Of a DNA stretch of 64,000 nt, positions 1 to 10,959 are shown in pieces. Source of the DNA: Tetraselmis striata (Eukaryota; Chlorophyta; Chlorodendrophyceae; Chlorodendrales; Chlorodendraceae); the NCBI GenBank assembly GCA_006384855.1, contig VCJN01001342.1, positions 124,001 to 188,000 on the forward strand, in the 5' to 3' direction. The notes under the pieces were generated by a model, which searched no databases, was not told the DNA's origin, and saw only the letters and a list, made by a program, of their open reading frames with translations. The position numbers and the translations under genes were made by a program. Positions within the stretch are counted from its first letter, which is position 1, and each line of letters starts with the position of its first letter.

Positions 1-448
1 ATCCTCCTGCACTTTATGTATATGGGACTGATCAATCATGCATATCGCTACTACGCTTGCGAGTTATGCTGCATGACACTGTGTATTGTGATACCTGTTG
101 TGCTTGTATGGTATATTACATGGAATATGATTGAGCAATATGATAATATACTCTACACCGGACCAGTGCAAACTCCACGCAAACTCACCAGTACTAGGCG
201 ACGAGAGGCCGCCCCCTTCATAGCCGCCTCCTCAGAGTGTATGACCCTTACGTATCTCTAGATGTAGCGACTAGCATATCGTCGGTAGCTGTGAGGTCCC
301 CAGTGTCCACGTCATTATTCGCAATTAGCTCAGCAGCAGCGCATTCGCACCTCCAGTCTCTTCTCATTGGTCGCTAGGGGTAAAACTCAGGCCGCGCTGC
401 AGCCAGTATTTCAGTCATGCCTGCGATACTGCCGTAGGTGTGCTTATA

Positions 449-469
449 CCCCCCCCCCCCCCCCCCCCC
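449..469. repeat. Poly-C tract (21 bp)
   Basis: Uninterrupted C run inside the 1.65-kb stretch that is unique to duplication copy 1. Confidence 0.95.
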
Positions 470-779
470 TCAACACACCATCACTCCGAAGACACTTTTC
501 GTCAAGCTCAGGCCACAATGCAGTGCTTGCGGCATCTGCCTACGGTTTCACGTTCAAACTACAATCATCTGCCGGCATCAGAGACCCGCCGCCTGTAAGA
601 CCTCGCGAACGCACTGTTGGCATACAGTACAGCGGGGCAACATAATAAGTGGGTGTACGATGCAGACGCGCCGGTGGTGGTGAGCAGGCTGCGTGCGACT
701 TCAACCCCCATACCATCGCCGATACAGCACAGCCGGACACCACAACGTAGCCCACCACATCAAGCTGCTGGAAGAAGCC

Positions 780-1420
780 GTTTCTGAGCTTCAACACGTC
801 AACCCCAGAATCTTGCTCACACCCTTTGGGCATGCGCCACGCTGGCCATCATGACGCTCATCTGCTCCGCCTCATCACACGCAGCAAACCCGCAGTCCGC
901 TGCCGTACTTCAACGCCCAGGAGATGTCCAACAATGCCTGGGCCCTCGCTGTTTTTAATGTCCTGGATGGCCCCAGCCCGGGACGCCTGCTGTCAGCCCC
1001 CCAGCTCGCATGGGATGGCATTGCCTCATCCGTTGAAGCCAAGTGTCAGCTGCGCTCGCCCCCTGAACAGGCGCCTGAGCCTCTGCCCCACAGGCACATG
1101 CTGCATGGATCGAGGCAACGGCAAGCAGTCATCCATCCAGGCCGCGGATGATGTGATTGCATGTGTGACGCGCGTGCGCATGGGGTCTGAGCCGCAGTGG
1201 GCCTGCGCTGGTGGACGCTTTGTGGCGGATGTGATGGTGCGGGTGGGCGGGAGGTGCTGGTGGAGGTGGACGGGCGGGCCCGTCTTCAGCCTGTCGCAGC
1301 CGTGCACGGAGCGTGGTGGTACTACCCTGAGGCGGCGGCTGGTGGGCGGGCTAAGGGTGGAGAGCGTGGAGAGTGTGCCTTGTGCGAGTGGGACGGGCTG
1401 AGGGGAGAAAGCGGCAAGTA
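780..1420 (+). pseudogene. Decayed RAP-domain / octotricopeptide-like gene fragment
   Basis: Three reading frames carry pieces of one recognisable protein type. From 806 the frame reads QNLAHTLWACATL; from about 838 a second frame gives GHHDAHLLRLIT; from 906 a third gives YFNAQEMSNNAWALAVFNVL. These are the degenerate LANTLWALATL / FNAQELSNTAWALA repeats of algal FASTK-like, octotricopeptide and RAP proteins, which bind organelle RNA. About 300 bases on, GGREVLVEVDGRARLQP (about 1,240-1,290) matches the core of the RAP domain, usually VEVDGPxHF. The frame changes show a broken copy; no intact frame joins the parts, and an intron explanation is less likely because homologous repeat units abut directly. 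It lies in the stretch missing from duplication copy 2, so it arrived in copy 1 or was deleted from copy 2. Family assignment is from memory of repeat motifs. Confidence 0.6.
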
Positions 1421-1429
1421 GGCGTATGT

Positions 1430-2717
1430 GGCAGCAAAGATGGTGGAAGCTGTCTGAGGAGCTGTGGAGGGCACGGCACGGGAGGATGAGAGGACTAGCT
1501 TGGAGATGAGTGGCGTGAAGTTGTGAGCAATGGCATGAAGCGACAGGTCACTTCAGTACAGCACCAATCGCAGAGTGGTCCATTGTGGCGTCAGCAATAT
1601 GAAGGTGCGCACGCAAGGCAGCAGGTGAGCAGAATACCAACAAGCCGTAGTGCACAATTGTAGCAGCATTGGGGCCTGGCAATATCACTCGAACAGACCC
1701 TCACTGCAAAAGTCACAGGTCGCATCCCCATGATTGGGCAGAATCAATGAGTAATGAACTGCAATACTAGGTGAGCCCCAGCTAAACGCACTTGTGTGTC
1801 ACATCATCGCGGTCAATTTTTGCCGGTGTGATGATGCCGCATCATTTCACCGCACTACACACAGAACCTCGCAGTCATAACAGCAATAAGTGGCATGCTG
1901 TCATGGTGAACTACAGAAGTATACATCATTGCCTTGTTTGCTTGGTGGCATAAATGTCTATCATGTTTGCCTCTGCGCTACATTATCATAGCGCGCCCAA
2001 CCCATGCACGTGATACCCTACCTTTTCGTAATCAGGAGCGTTGACATTGTCAGGACGAGCGGTGCCTGAATATCTCCGTTATGTCATCCTATAGCGCAAG
2101 TGCCGGACAGCAGCATGCTGCTTATATCCCGTTCTCGTTTTCACTAAGTTAGCATATTATGTAGGTTGCTGCTCGCTGTTATAGGTGTGTCGGTGTGCTG
2201 GGCTGCATGAATACTCGCACTTCCAGGGGCCATCTTTTACGCTGCGGGCAGCAACACACGACAGCCAAGTCGCCGTCGCCGCTGCCCGTTGCAAATGATC
2301 GGACGTCTATACTACTATCAGTATTGGGATTGCTGGTATCTGTGTGTCGCTGGCCTGCCGAGTTCCGGCATGCCGGGCGCGACGCCGCCGCTACGTACCC
2401 CTGCTTGAGACCGAAGAGACCGCAGGCAGGTACGTGGGTGAATCATGCCCGCTCATCTAGCACCGGTGCCATTGGTCCTAAATACGTGTCCGGCCTGCCA
2501 GGCTGCCCATACCTGACGATGGTTAATGCGGTGGCAACTCACCACATGAAAGGCGGTCAATCGCGATGCCACTTCCAGTATTGACCGCCGCCTGCCCCGG
2601 TGCGATTGTCCCGCTTCCTGCTGGCCGTGACTGCCGACTGCCGCAAACAGCAGCCCTCTTGCACGCATTGTGAGTGTGCGAGGTGCTCATTGTGCAGGGC
2701 CGCAACCCTCAGGCGCC
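1430..2717. other. Non-coding stretch downstream of Rh copy 1
   Basis: From about 1,985 on this matches 42,190-42,918 in copy 2. Short open frames here (for example 2,195-2,584) are interrupted differently in copy 2 and show no known motif. I see no gene. Confidence 0.6.
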
Positions 2718-2722
2718 TTACA
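2718..2722 (-). terminator. Putative TGTAA poly(A) signal of Rh copy 1
   Basis: TGTAA on the minus strand, about 53 bases after the stop codon. TGTAA is the poly(A) signal of chlorophyte algae. The motif is kept in copy 2 (42,919-42,923). Confidence 0.5.
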
Positions 2723-2774
2723 GCCGCCCTTTTCAGCGGCAATGGTAATGGCGGGAGGTTCTCCCACAACACTC

Positions 2775-4708
2775 TCAGGGGTTCTGCCCCTCCACCCATG
2801 AGAGTATGGGGACCACGGGAGAAGACTTAGAGCCTGCGGAGCCATCATGGTTGCGCAGAAGACTTGCACCCTGACTTTCACTGTTTGGGCTGGGTGTTTC
2901 CTTGGCCCTGGCTGGCTGTGCCGTGACCTCCACCCTTTCAGAGTAGTCGAGGTCGAAGTTGGTCTTGTCGCGGAATAGCAGGTCGCTGTCCATCCTGGGC
3001 TCCAGATACTTTACGAGGTACGCCACCATCACGCCTGTGACAGTGCTGATGGCCAGAGTGACCAGCAGGGAGTAGATCTGGGCAAGCGCTTGGTCTCCGG
3101 GTGAGAACTCGCTGCTTCGGGACCCAAAGACGGCTGTGACCTGGCAGCCAGCAGAGGTGATTGCACCATCTGCGCACTTATACACCGGCGCCGTGGAGAA
3201 GAGGGCATACACGGCGCTGACAATGGCAGCAAGCACGCCCGGCATGCCATGCAGGTTGTGCACTCCGCAGGTGTCATGCACCTTGAGTTTCTTCAGCAGC
3301 CATGGCTGGATGTTCTCAAAGCCGATGACGCTGAGGAAGCCGCTTGCCAGGCCCACACTCAGAGCACCCGCGGGCTGCACGGCAAAGTTGGCAGAGGTGC
3401 CGATGGCTACGCCTCCTGCCAGGGTAGCGTTTTGTAGTTCTTCCATGCTGAATTTCCCGCCATGCTTGATGTAGGACATGAGGAAAGTGCCCACCGCACT
3501 CCCAATCAAAGACAGAACGGTGTTGATGATAACGCGCTGCTGTGTCACCCCCGCAAGGGCGCCATTGAAGCTCGGCCAGAACAGCCACAGAAACAAAGTC
3601 CCAATCAACGAAAAGGTGTCCGAGTGATACTCGCTGCCCTGTGCAGAGTGGGACATTGCCTCGGGCGACGTAAGGACCCACGAGGCTGCCAGGCCAAAGT
3701 ACGCGCCTGCAGCGAGATCCAAAGCGTACTCAGCAACAGCGCTCTTTTGTAATTCAAATGATGCTTTGTCGGGATATTCATCGTTTTGTACTGGAATGTC
3801 TATGTAGTAAATTGAGGGCATTGGGACGGAGACACACCGAAAACGTGCACAACGATGGAGCCTCCAACATCTGCAAGACCAAATGAAAAGCAAATTTGCT
3901 CGTTGATGTTGAAGAATAGGATCTCCAGAACGGCAAACACGATCATCTGCGTGGACGTGATCTTCCCCAAGCAGGCCCCAAAGGAGATCAGGACAGCCGC
4001 CGCAGCGAAGTCTCCTAGGATGAGTTGCACTAGGTCAAGCCGGATGTAGGTGATGGGTGTCCCGGCAAACACTTGAGCGAAGAAGCCGTGGCAGAGCATG
4101 TGCCACTCGATGGCCACGGCAGCAACCAGCATAGTGACAGTCACAGCCGACAGCATATACTTCCGGAGAAAGGTCATGAGGAACCCAAACCCTATGAAAA
4201 TCATCACATGGACATCCTGCAGAATCGCGCAACACCAAAGGGTTTGAATGTTTGCGCGGTCATCATCATGTTTGCGGTCGCGCAAATGAGTGCGCAGAGC
4301 TACTGGAGGACGGGTTTACATCATCATTTACAGAGCTGCTGGGGCGGTTGTACACATACTGTTCAACGACCAGGGTCGCCTAGGCCGGCTCCGTGACAAA
4401 TCTAAGCGACACTGGCGCGGGTATAGGTGCCCTAACACGATCGGTGATAGATACAAGCCGCCCTAGCCCTCAGCGGTACTAGCGGCCTCTTTGACGTACT
4501 CCAACGCGCGAGGCCAGGCTGATGCAAGAGACGAATCGGCTTGCGGGGAGACGTGCCTCTGCGAAGAAGTGCCGGCAGGTCTAAGGATGAGCTGGGAAGG
4601 GACTAACGCGATGGTGGTAACGTTGAAACGTCCGGTACCGGTACTAACGTAAAATTGCAAAACATGTTTCATTGTAATTAGTCGCCAACGCACCCCTTTG
4701 TAGAGGAA

Positions 4709-4746
<38 letters not shown>

Positions 4747-5585
4747 ATTCGTTTTCGGCCTGATATAGTATCTGGTCGCTATGTCTGTCCTGTCTATCCT
4801 GTTTATTTATTTTATTTAAATGTGCGATTTGTCAATGCCGCCGCGAGGAGCCGCCACGCCGCCGTAGTCGACTGCTTCCGTCCCTACCCCGCATCACGCA
4901 GTGCAGTAGTACTGGCGGAAGCAGTCGTTACAGTCGCTAGCCGGCCGCGCGGCGCTAGGCGGCGTTGGCGGATGAGCTGCGCGTCGGCACGTCGCTCGGT
5001 GGTGCTGGTAACCCAAAAAATCATCGTCGCAACAGAGGATAGGCCCAGGATATACAAAATGCAAATCATTGTCATGCTCGTAGGGCTTTACAGCGTACAC
5101 CTGTGTCTGGAAGCTGGGACAACATGCCAAAGGGAGGGCTAACAGTGCAGGGGAGTCTGGACGGGGAGGGCAACGTTTCAAACGTACGTTACAAACGCAA
5201 ATAGCCCCCCCCCCCCCCCCCCCCCCGGACGTTTAAACCGTTTTGCGTTTGTGCTTTCCAAGAGGATAAGTTCGCAGCGCTGCGTACTGCGCATGTACAG
5301 GGTGGATATCGACGACTAGCAAGGCAAAACCCTGAGAAAACAGTGTGAAACAAGAGGCTTGAAAGGTTTGTATGGAGGGAGGATGCACACCTGATAATTG
5401 GGATACAAAGGCAAGTTGTCTGACGCTGCCGGCTGGAAGAGCGCGTCGTCGTATTTCACTCCCACTCCGTAAAGCACCAGCAGAACCAGCTGCAGGCCTC
5501 CAAGGATCAAAACGAACTTGTCGTACACCGCCGGTCTCCGCACTGTCTCAACATTTACCTCGCGAGCAGTCGGAAGAGGAGCCAT
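2775..5585 (-). CDS. Rh-family ammonium/CO2 channel, copy 1 (3 exons)
   Basis: Membrane channel of the Amt/Mep/Rh family that conducts NH3 (and probably CO2); expected at the plasma or chloroplast envelope membrane. Exons read 5,585-5,391, 4,216-3,838 and 3,706-2,775, joined at GT..AG introns of 1,174 and 131 bases in phases 0 and 1; the spliced frame is 501 residues, a normal Rh length. Diagnostic sequence: DVHVMIFIGFGFLMTFL at the exon 1/2 join, GGSIVVHVFGAYFG across the exon 2/3 join (pore His189) and HDTCGVHNLHGMPG (pore His344). These are the Rh twin histidines, and hydrophobic segments run through the protein as in 11-12 helix Rh channels. The start at MAPLPTAREV is chosen because it opens the N-terminal segment before the first helix; an in-frame ATG 45 bases upstream would add 15 residues. 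Intron 1 carries G31 and C22 homopolymers. The tail after NSESQG differs from copy 2. Confidence 0.9.
4712..4742. repeat. Poly-G tract (31 bp) in Rh copy 1 intron 1
   Basis: G run on the plus strand, equivalent to 44,924-44,948 in copy 2, where it is shorter. Confidence 0.95.
5205..5226. repeat. Poly-C tract (22 bp) in Rh copy 1 intron 1
   Basis: Equivalent to 45,572-45,600 (29 bp) in copy 2. In both copies it lies between TTACAAACGCAAATAG and GGACGTTTA. Confidence 0.95.
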
Positions 5586-5599
5586 GGTAGGTGTTGTGG

Positions 5600-6349
5600 C
5601 CCAGCCAGACTCCGTCTGCAGTAGCCCCACACGCAGCCTGAAGCCCCACTGGAGGTAAAGGTCTCGTACGTTGCAGGCCAGTCTGGTACATACGTTAATT
5701 TCTATCGGAGGGGTATTCTCTTCGAGTCAATAGCTCCTTTCCGGCACCAGAGATGTCAAGGGACACACAAGCTGAGCTACAAAGTCTCTCGTCTTCTTCT
5801 GAGGCATTGAGGTCACCGCGAGCGGTGACTATCGGCTGTCGGCGGCTGCGGCTGCGGCTGTCCGTGGCGGCGGCTGTGTACGAGCGCACGACAGAATATA
5901 TTTGAGAGGCATGCCGCGCGGCATCAGAGACCCGTCGTCGTGGCGCATCGGTAGGGTTCGTCTTCTGGCTTTCTCGCGGCGGCAGTGCTTGCTATGAGGT
6001 TAGATGCCGCCTGTGATTTCGATGTCCGATGATCTGCAGCAGGGTGATATATTAATACTAGTCTTTTGAGCGCTGTATGTGTAGCGCGCGAAATGAATTG
6101 TATAAGTCAGGTAACGATTACTAAATGATGAGGAAATTATAACGAGTACACAAGTACTCGTCGCTACTTGTACCAGTACGGCGCGCCTTGCTGTGTTGAT
6201 TTTCTAATTACAGTATGGGGAACTGCCTTTTTTGTAATTCACACCAGTACGGCCCTTTGTTACTGCCCTTTTTGTAATTGCACACCAACCAGTACGGCAG
6301 TACCTCATTGCTGAATTGATCTTTTAGTACTGCTTATTACTAAGCAGCG
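5600..6349. other. Upstream region of Rh copy 1
   Basis: Holds the presumed promoter and 5' leader of Rh copy 1. A (CGGCTG)-rich stretch near 5,825-5,875 is longer in copy 2 (46,235-46,300). Homology to copy 2 ends near 5,992; from there to the TRIM element the DNA is AT-richer and carries repeated CCAGTACGG-type motifs. No gene seen. Confidence 0.5.
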
Positions 6350-6354
6350 GAAAC

Positions 6355-6408
6355 TGTAAGGATGTGTGGGTACCCAGTGCCCGGTGCGTTTTGCGCAGTA
6401 TCCTTACA
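6355..6408 (+). repeat. TRIM 5' LTR (54 bp)
   Basis: TG..CA ends with a near-palindromic outline: TGTAAGGAT at the start, ATCCTTACA at the end. Preceded by the GAAAC duplication. Confidence 0.85.
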
Positions 6409-6410
6409 GT

Positions 6411-6422
6411 TGGTGCTTCTAC
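6411..6422 (+). promoter_or_regulatory. TRIM primer-binding site
   Basis: TGGTGCTTCTAC, two bases after the LTR, complementary to a tRNA 3' end reading GTAGAAGCACCA. The Ty3/Gypsy element has the same site at 13,186-13,197. Confidence 0.75.
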
Positions 6423-6465
6423 GCACGCCGATCCGGGTTCGATCCCGCGGAGAACCATAAAATAT

Positions 6466-6672
6466 GATCTAAACGTGTTTATGGGGTTTCCTAACGGACT
6501 ATAGCTGTCCTAGTGCGACCCGTACGGTCTGTAGTGGTTTGAAGCCGTTACCATCGGGGTTTGGTACGGGCTACCCCATCGCCCGCGAGCCCTGCGCTCC
6601 CGGCCGGGGAGCTACTTAGGACAGCCACCAGCAGCTCGTCTGCCATCTTCCAGCTCGCTGCCTTCGGCAGCG
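6466..6672 (+). repeat. SDR1 A1 repeat
   Basis: Starts GATCTAAACGTGTTTATGGG and ends CCTTCGGCAGCG. Repeated at 8,572-8,778 and 24,160-24,366, and in diverged form at 40,400 and in the 48.6-61.5 kb relic. Confidence 0.85.
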
Positions 6673-8538
6673 GCTTCGCGTACTTGTGCGCGCGAGGGTC
6701 ACTGAGGCTGAACAAGTCCGCACCGAGGTTCATCCACCCGGTAGTGAGTCGTCGTGCCGCGCACATGCGTTACAACATCAGGCAGCGACAGACAGCCCCT
6801 CGGTAGTGTGGTTTTCCCTACTCGTGCGCCCGAGGTCGTTTTTCGTTTTTGCCCTGGCTTTGCAGCTGGGACGTTTTCGGATGGCGCTGCGCACGGCAAG
6901 GAATTGGAGCTGGGGGGTCCCCGTTGGGGGGGTTTAAACCTCAACACCCGAAGTCGAGTCGCAATACAGGCCTTCGGGGCTCCCGCAGTGGAGCGCCCTC
7001 TCGCAGTAGTCAACTCTTGAGGTTTAGGTGAGGTGGACGCGCTCGGCACCATGGCCGCTGCTCGTCACGGTTGTCAACGACGACAACTACGCCCACCGCA
7101 ACAAATCGGCGCGGACGGAGGAGGACGTCCGTGTCGTCGGGGCGACCACTTGTTGTCCCGCAAGACACTACAACCCAGTCCCCGTGTCCTCGCAGCAGGG
7201 CGCTGTGGCATCAACAGTCGTTACATGCTGTGGTTTTCCGGAACTACTCGCGTAATCGGCCTGTAATCGGCCTGTTACATGGGTGGCGCCGCTCACGCGC
7301 CGGTGTTTTGAGAGGGCTCGTTGCCCTCGCCCCAATGAAGCTTCAGCAACGTTTGCTGTGGTCGCAGTGGGAGGCGTTTGTGCGGCCCGTGCCGATGCGT
7401 CTCCGACGTCTCCTACTCCAACGTCGTCGTCACAAGGACCACGACAACCTGCAGCTGCCCGCCGGGGGGCAGCTCTACCACCTGGCGTGCCTGGCGTCTC
7501 GTGGTGTACGTAACTACCCTTGGCCAACTCTGGGTTTGGGACTTCGGCGGCCGTCGCTGGTGCAGCAGCAGCGGCCGCCTCGGCGTCACCCTCGCTCCGA
7601 CATAATTGGCATCGTTACGGGCCGGCATAGGCTACAAGGGCCTCTACGCCGGCCAACCCGCTTCCAACGTCACGGCAACGCATCTGTGACAACACGAGCT
7701 GCCCGCCGGGGGACAGCTCCGCCACCTAACGCGACTTGTGCGTTTCGTGGCATCATCCTAAGCCTACGCTTTGTGGGTTGGTCAGCAGCCGTCGTTGGTG
7801 CAGCAACGGCGGTCGGCTCATCGCTCTCCGCGAAGAAAGACCCACGGCGACAGCTAACCGAGTCGGCGGGTCTTCTGCGACGTCGCCGACAACCGACCCC
7901 GACACACCTGAAGCGGTACGGCACGACCACACAGGGTTCCACATTTCCGCGCCCTCAGCGTTGTGCGTTTCACCCGCCGCTCTTCGCGCAAGGGGGCGAA
8001 ACAACCACCGCTGGTGATTACGACAGCAGTACATCGCTGTCATCGCGAGTTGTTGCGTGTCCACCCCTCGTAACGTGCATCGCCAGTACAGGTACAGGGT
8101 ACGAGTTATCATCGCGTCGGGTACAGTGCACCAGTACTTCACCTGACTGTACTCGGCGCGCTCGCGCGCTCGTGCGCGCAGCTGTACTCGTCCTACTCGT
8201 GCCTGTGCCGCTGCTTTGCTGGGCGCTCGTCGCCAACTTGGGCTTTGCTACCCCTGCTGCTTCTACTGGCCTGCAGTTCCGGCTCGTGCCGCACGCCACC
8301 AAGGCGCGCAGCCAATGCTATAGGGCGCCGTCGGGAGACGGCGCCTTAATTCCGCGACACGTCCGGCCTATGTCATGCCGGCGTCAACATCTCCCGCCCG
8401 CGTCTGATGCGCCTGCGCCTCGATCGAGGTCCTCTTGGCGCGAGACCCCTCCACAACTCAAGACATCTTCCGCCTTCGTCTGGTCGGCACGCCTGCCGAC
8501 TGCCCACGCTCGCAGTCGTAAACGAACCGCGTGTAAAC

Positions 8539-8778
8539 TGGCAAAACCAGACTCGAATGCATGATTGAAATGATCTAAACGTGTTTATGGGGTTTCCTAA
8601 CGGACTATAGCTGTCCTAGTGCGACCCGTACGGTCTGTAGTGGTTTGAAGCCGTTACCATCGGGGTTTGGTACGGGCTACCCCATCGCCCGCGAGCCCTG
8701 CGCTCCCGGGCGGGGAGCTACTTAGGACAGCCACCAGCAGCTCGTCTGCCATCTTCCAGCTCGCTGCCTTCGGCAGCG
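8539..8778 (+). repeat. SDR1 internal B + A2 junction
   Basis: B (8,539-8,571) abuts A2 (8,572-8,778). This B-A junction is where two element units meet in the dimer; it recurs at 24,127-24,366. Confidence 0.8.
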
Positions 8779-9314
8779 GCTTCGCGTACTTGTGCGCGCG
8801 AGGGTCACTGAGGCTGAACAAGTCCGCACCGAGGTTCATCCACCCGGTAGTGAGTCGTCGTGCCGCGCACATGCGTTACAACATCAGGCAGCGACAGACA
8901 GCCCCTCGGTAGTGTGGTTTTCCCTACTCGTGCGCCCGAGGTCGTTTTTCGTTTTTGCCCTGGCTTTGCAGCTGGGACGTTTTCGGATGGCGATGCGCAC
9001 GGCAAGGAATTGGAGCTGGGGGGTCCCCGTTGGGGGGGTTTAAACCTCAACACCCGAAGTCGAGTCGCAATACAGGCCTTCGGGGCTCCCGCAGTGGAGC
9101 GCCCTCTCGCAGTAGTCAACTCTTGAGGTTTAGGTGAGGTGGACGCGCTCGGCACCATGGCCGCTGCTCGTCACGGTTGTCAACGACGACAACTACGCCC
9201 ACCGCAACAAATCGGCGCGGACGGAGGAGGACGTCCGTGTCGTCGGGGCGACCACTTGTTGTCCCGCAAGACACTACAACCCAGTCCCCGTGTCCTCGCA
9301 GCAGGGCGCTGTGG

Positions 9315-10130
9315 TGTTATGTACTCTACACTGCTGTACTTTGTACTGCGGGAGCCGACGAAGGAGCGAAGAACTGGCGACTGAGACGGACGAGAACGAG
9401 TACAAGCCAAGCGAAGTACGAGTATGAGCATTGCAAGTGCGAGTACAAGTGAAGGCGAAGTACTGGTACGAGGACGACGAGGCGTCATTACGACGAGCGA
9501 CTACCATGCGACTAGTAGTGCAGGACAGTATTACGAGTACCCACATGGGGTGCAAGTAACCTGTACTTACGCCTGCGTACCAGCAGGAGCGCGATTGTTG
9601 TGCGCGCTGGTAAAATACCTAGCGTTAAATAGAGCGCTGCCATAGGAGCGTATTACCAGTAGGTACTAGAACCTACTGGAACCATCTAGAACGCTATGGC
9701 ATTTGCTATAGCAATAGAAGACAAATATAATAACCGCTGTGCTGCGGACAGGCGAAGGTGCTAGGAACCGTGTCTGTACTTAGTAGTGTGAGACTAAAAT
9801 AGCGACGGGCCGCGGATTAGGACCGGACACGTCGATTTTAGTATTATTAGTCTAGTAGTTACACGCAGCACAAGTGGCGGAAATTGGATATGTACACAGC
9901 GCACGGAATGACGGAAACCAACGACTATAAATAGGCCGGCAAAACCACCGCCGGGCCAGTCACCCAGGTTACCGGCATTCCGGTATTGTAAGAATCCCTT
10001 TTCCCAAATCTCCGCTCATTATTCCTGGCCGTGTGGAATAACGATCCAATGGGCCCTCGACTCAGCTCCTGCTTTAGGACTATCTACGGCTAGACGACTA
10101 TTCGGCCCAAGTCCTTAGGGGGCTGTAACA
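9315..10130 (+). repeat. LTR arm 1 (inverted copy)
   Basis: 816 bp, TGTTATGTAC..GGCTGTAACA. Followed by 13 bases (10,131-10,143) holding the start of the primer-binding site, then the oppositely oriented LTR, giving a palindrome of about 1.65 kb. Confidence 0.9.
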
Positions 10131-10143
10131 CTTGGTTTCGGAG

Positions 10144-10959
10144 TGTTACAGCCCCCTAAGGACTTGGGCCGAATAGTCGTCTAGCCGTAGATAGTCCTAA
10201 AGCAGGAGCTGAGTCGAGGGCCCATTGGATCGTTATTCCACACGGCCAGGAATAATGAGCGGAGATTTGGGAAAAGGGATTCTTACAATACCGGAATGCC
10301 GGTAACCTGGGTGACTGGCCCGGCGGTGGTTTTGCCGGCCTATTTATAGTCGTTGGTTTCCGTCATTCCGTGCGCTGTGTACATATCCAATTTCCGCCAC
10401 TTGTGCTGCGTGTAACTACTAGACTAATAATACTAAAATCGACGTGTCCGGTCCTAATCCGCGGCCCGTCGCTATTTTAGTCTCACACTACTAAGTACAG
10501 ACACGGTTCCTAGCACCTTCGCCTGTCCGCAGCACAGCGGTTATCATATTTGTCTTCTATTGCTATAGCAAATGCCATAGCGTTCTAGATGGTTCCAGTA
10601 GGTTCTAGTACCTACTGGTAATACGCTCCTATGGCAGCGCTCTATTTAACGCTAGGTATTTTACCAGCGCGCACAACAATCGCGCTCCTGCTGGTACGCA
10701 GGCGTAAGTACAGGTTACTTGCACCCCATGTGGGTACTCGTAATACTGTCCTGCACTACTAGTCGCATGGTAGTCGCTCGTCGTAATGACGCCTCGTCGT
10801 CCTCGTACCAGTACTTCGCCTTCACTTGTACTCGCACTTGCAATGCTCATACTCGTACTTCGCTTGGCTTGTACTCGTTCTCGTCCGTCTCAGTCGCCAG
10901 TTCTTCGCTCCTTCGTCGGCTCCCGCAGTACAAAGTACAGCAGTGTAGAGTACATAACA
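10144..10959 (-). repeat. LTR arm 2
   Basis: 816 bp, reverse complement of arm 1 with about one difference. Confidence 0.9.

Larger units (their letters stand above)
1..5992. repeat. Segmental duplication, copy 1 (Rh gene block)
   Basis: Bases 1-5,992 match 41,868-46,413 in the same orientation, including the whole Rh gene, its introns and flanks. The similarity may start before the window. Copy 1 carries about 1.65 kb (about 315-1,985) that copy 2 lacks; the joining sequence in copy 2 is near 42,182-42,195. Homology stops near 5,992, inside a GC-rich stretch upstream of the gene. Confidence 0.9.

Noticed and set aside
438-683. Poly-proline proteins around C homopolymers (also near 41,640 and 32,650)
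   Set aside because: The proline runs are only translation of the C tracts; no other protein feature.
826-1401. 191-residue intact gene
   Set aside because: It crosses pieces of the RAP/octotricopeptide protein that lie in three different frames, so it is not the real frame over its length.
6430-6460. GGGTTCGATCCC followed by ACCA, looking like a tRNA T-arm and CCA end
   Set aside because: No matching D-arm, anticodon arm or acceptor stem upstream, and the sequence is the interior of the TRIM element after its primer site.
7071-8564. 497-residue open frame in SDR1 as a gene (also 22,629-24,152)
   Set aside because: GC-rich sequence is open in several frames at once, no frame has a domain, and the diverged SDR3 relic does not preserve one frame clearly.
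10131-10143. Head-to-head LTR palindrome as a plain assembly artefact
   Set aside because: The 13-base spacer is the primer site, the arms carry private differences and the outer 5-bp duplication is perfect, which an artefact would not produce. Read support is still needed.
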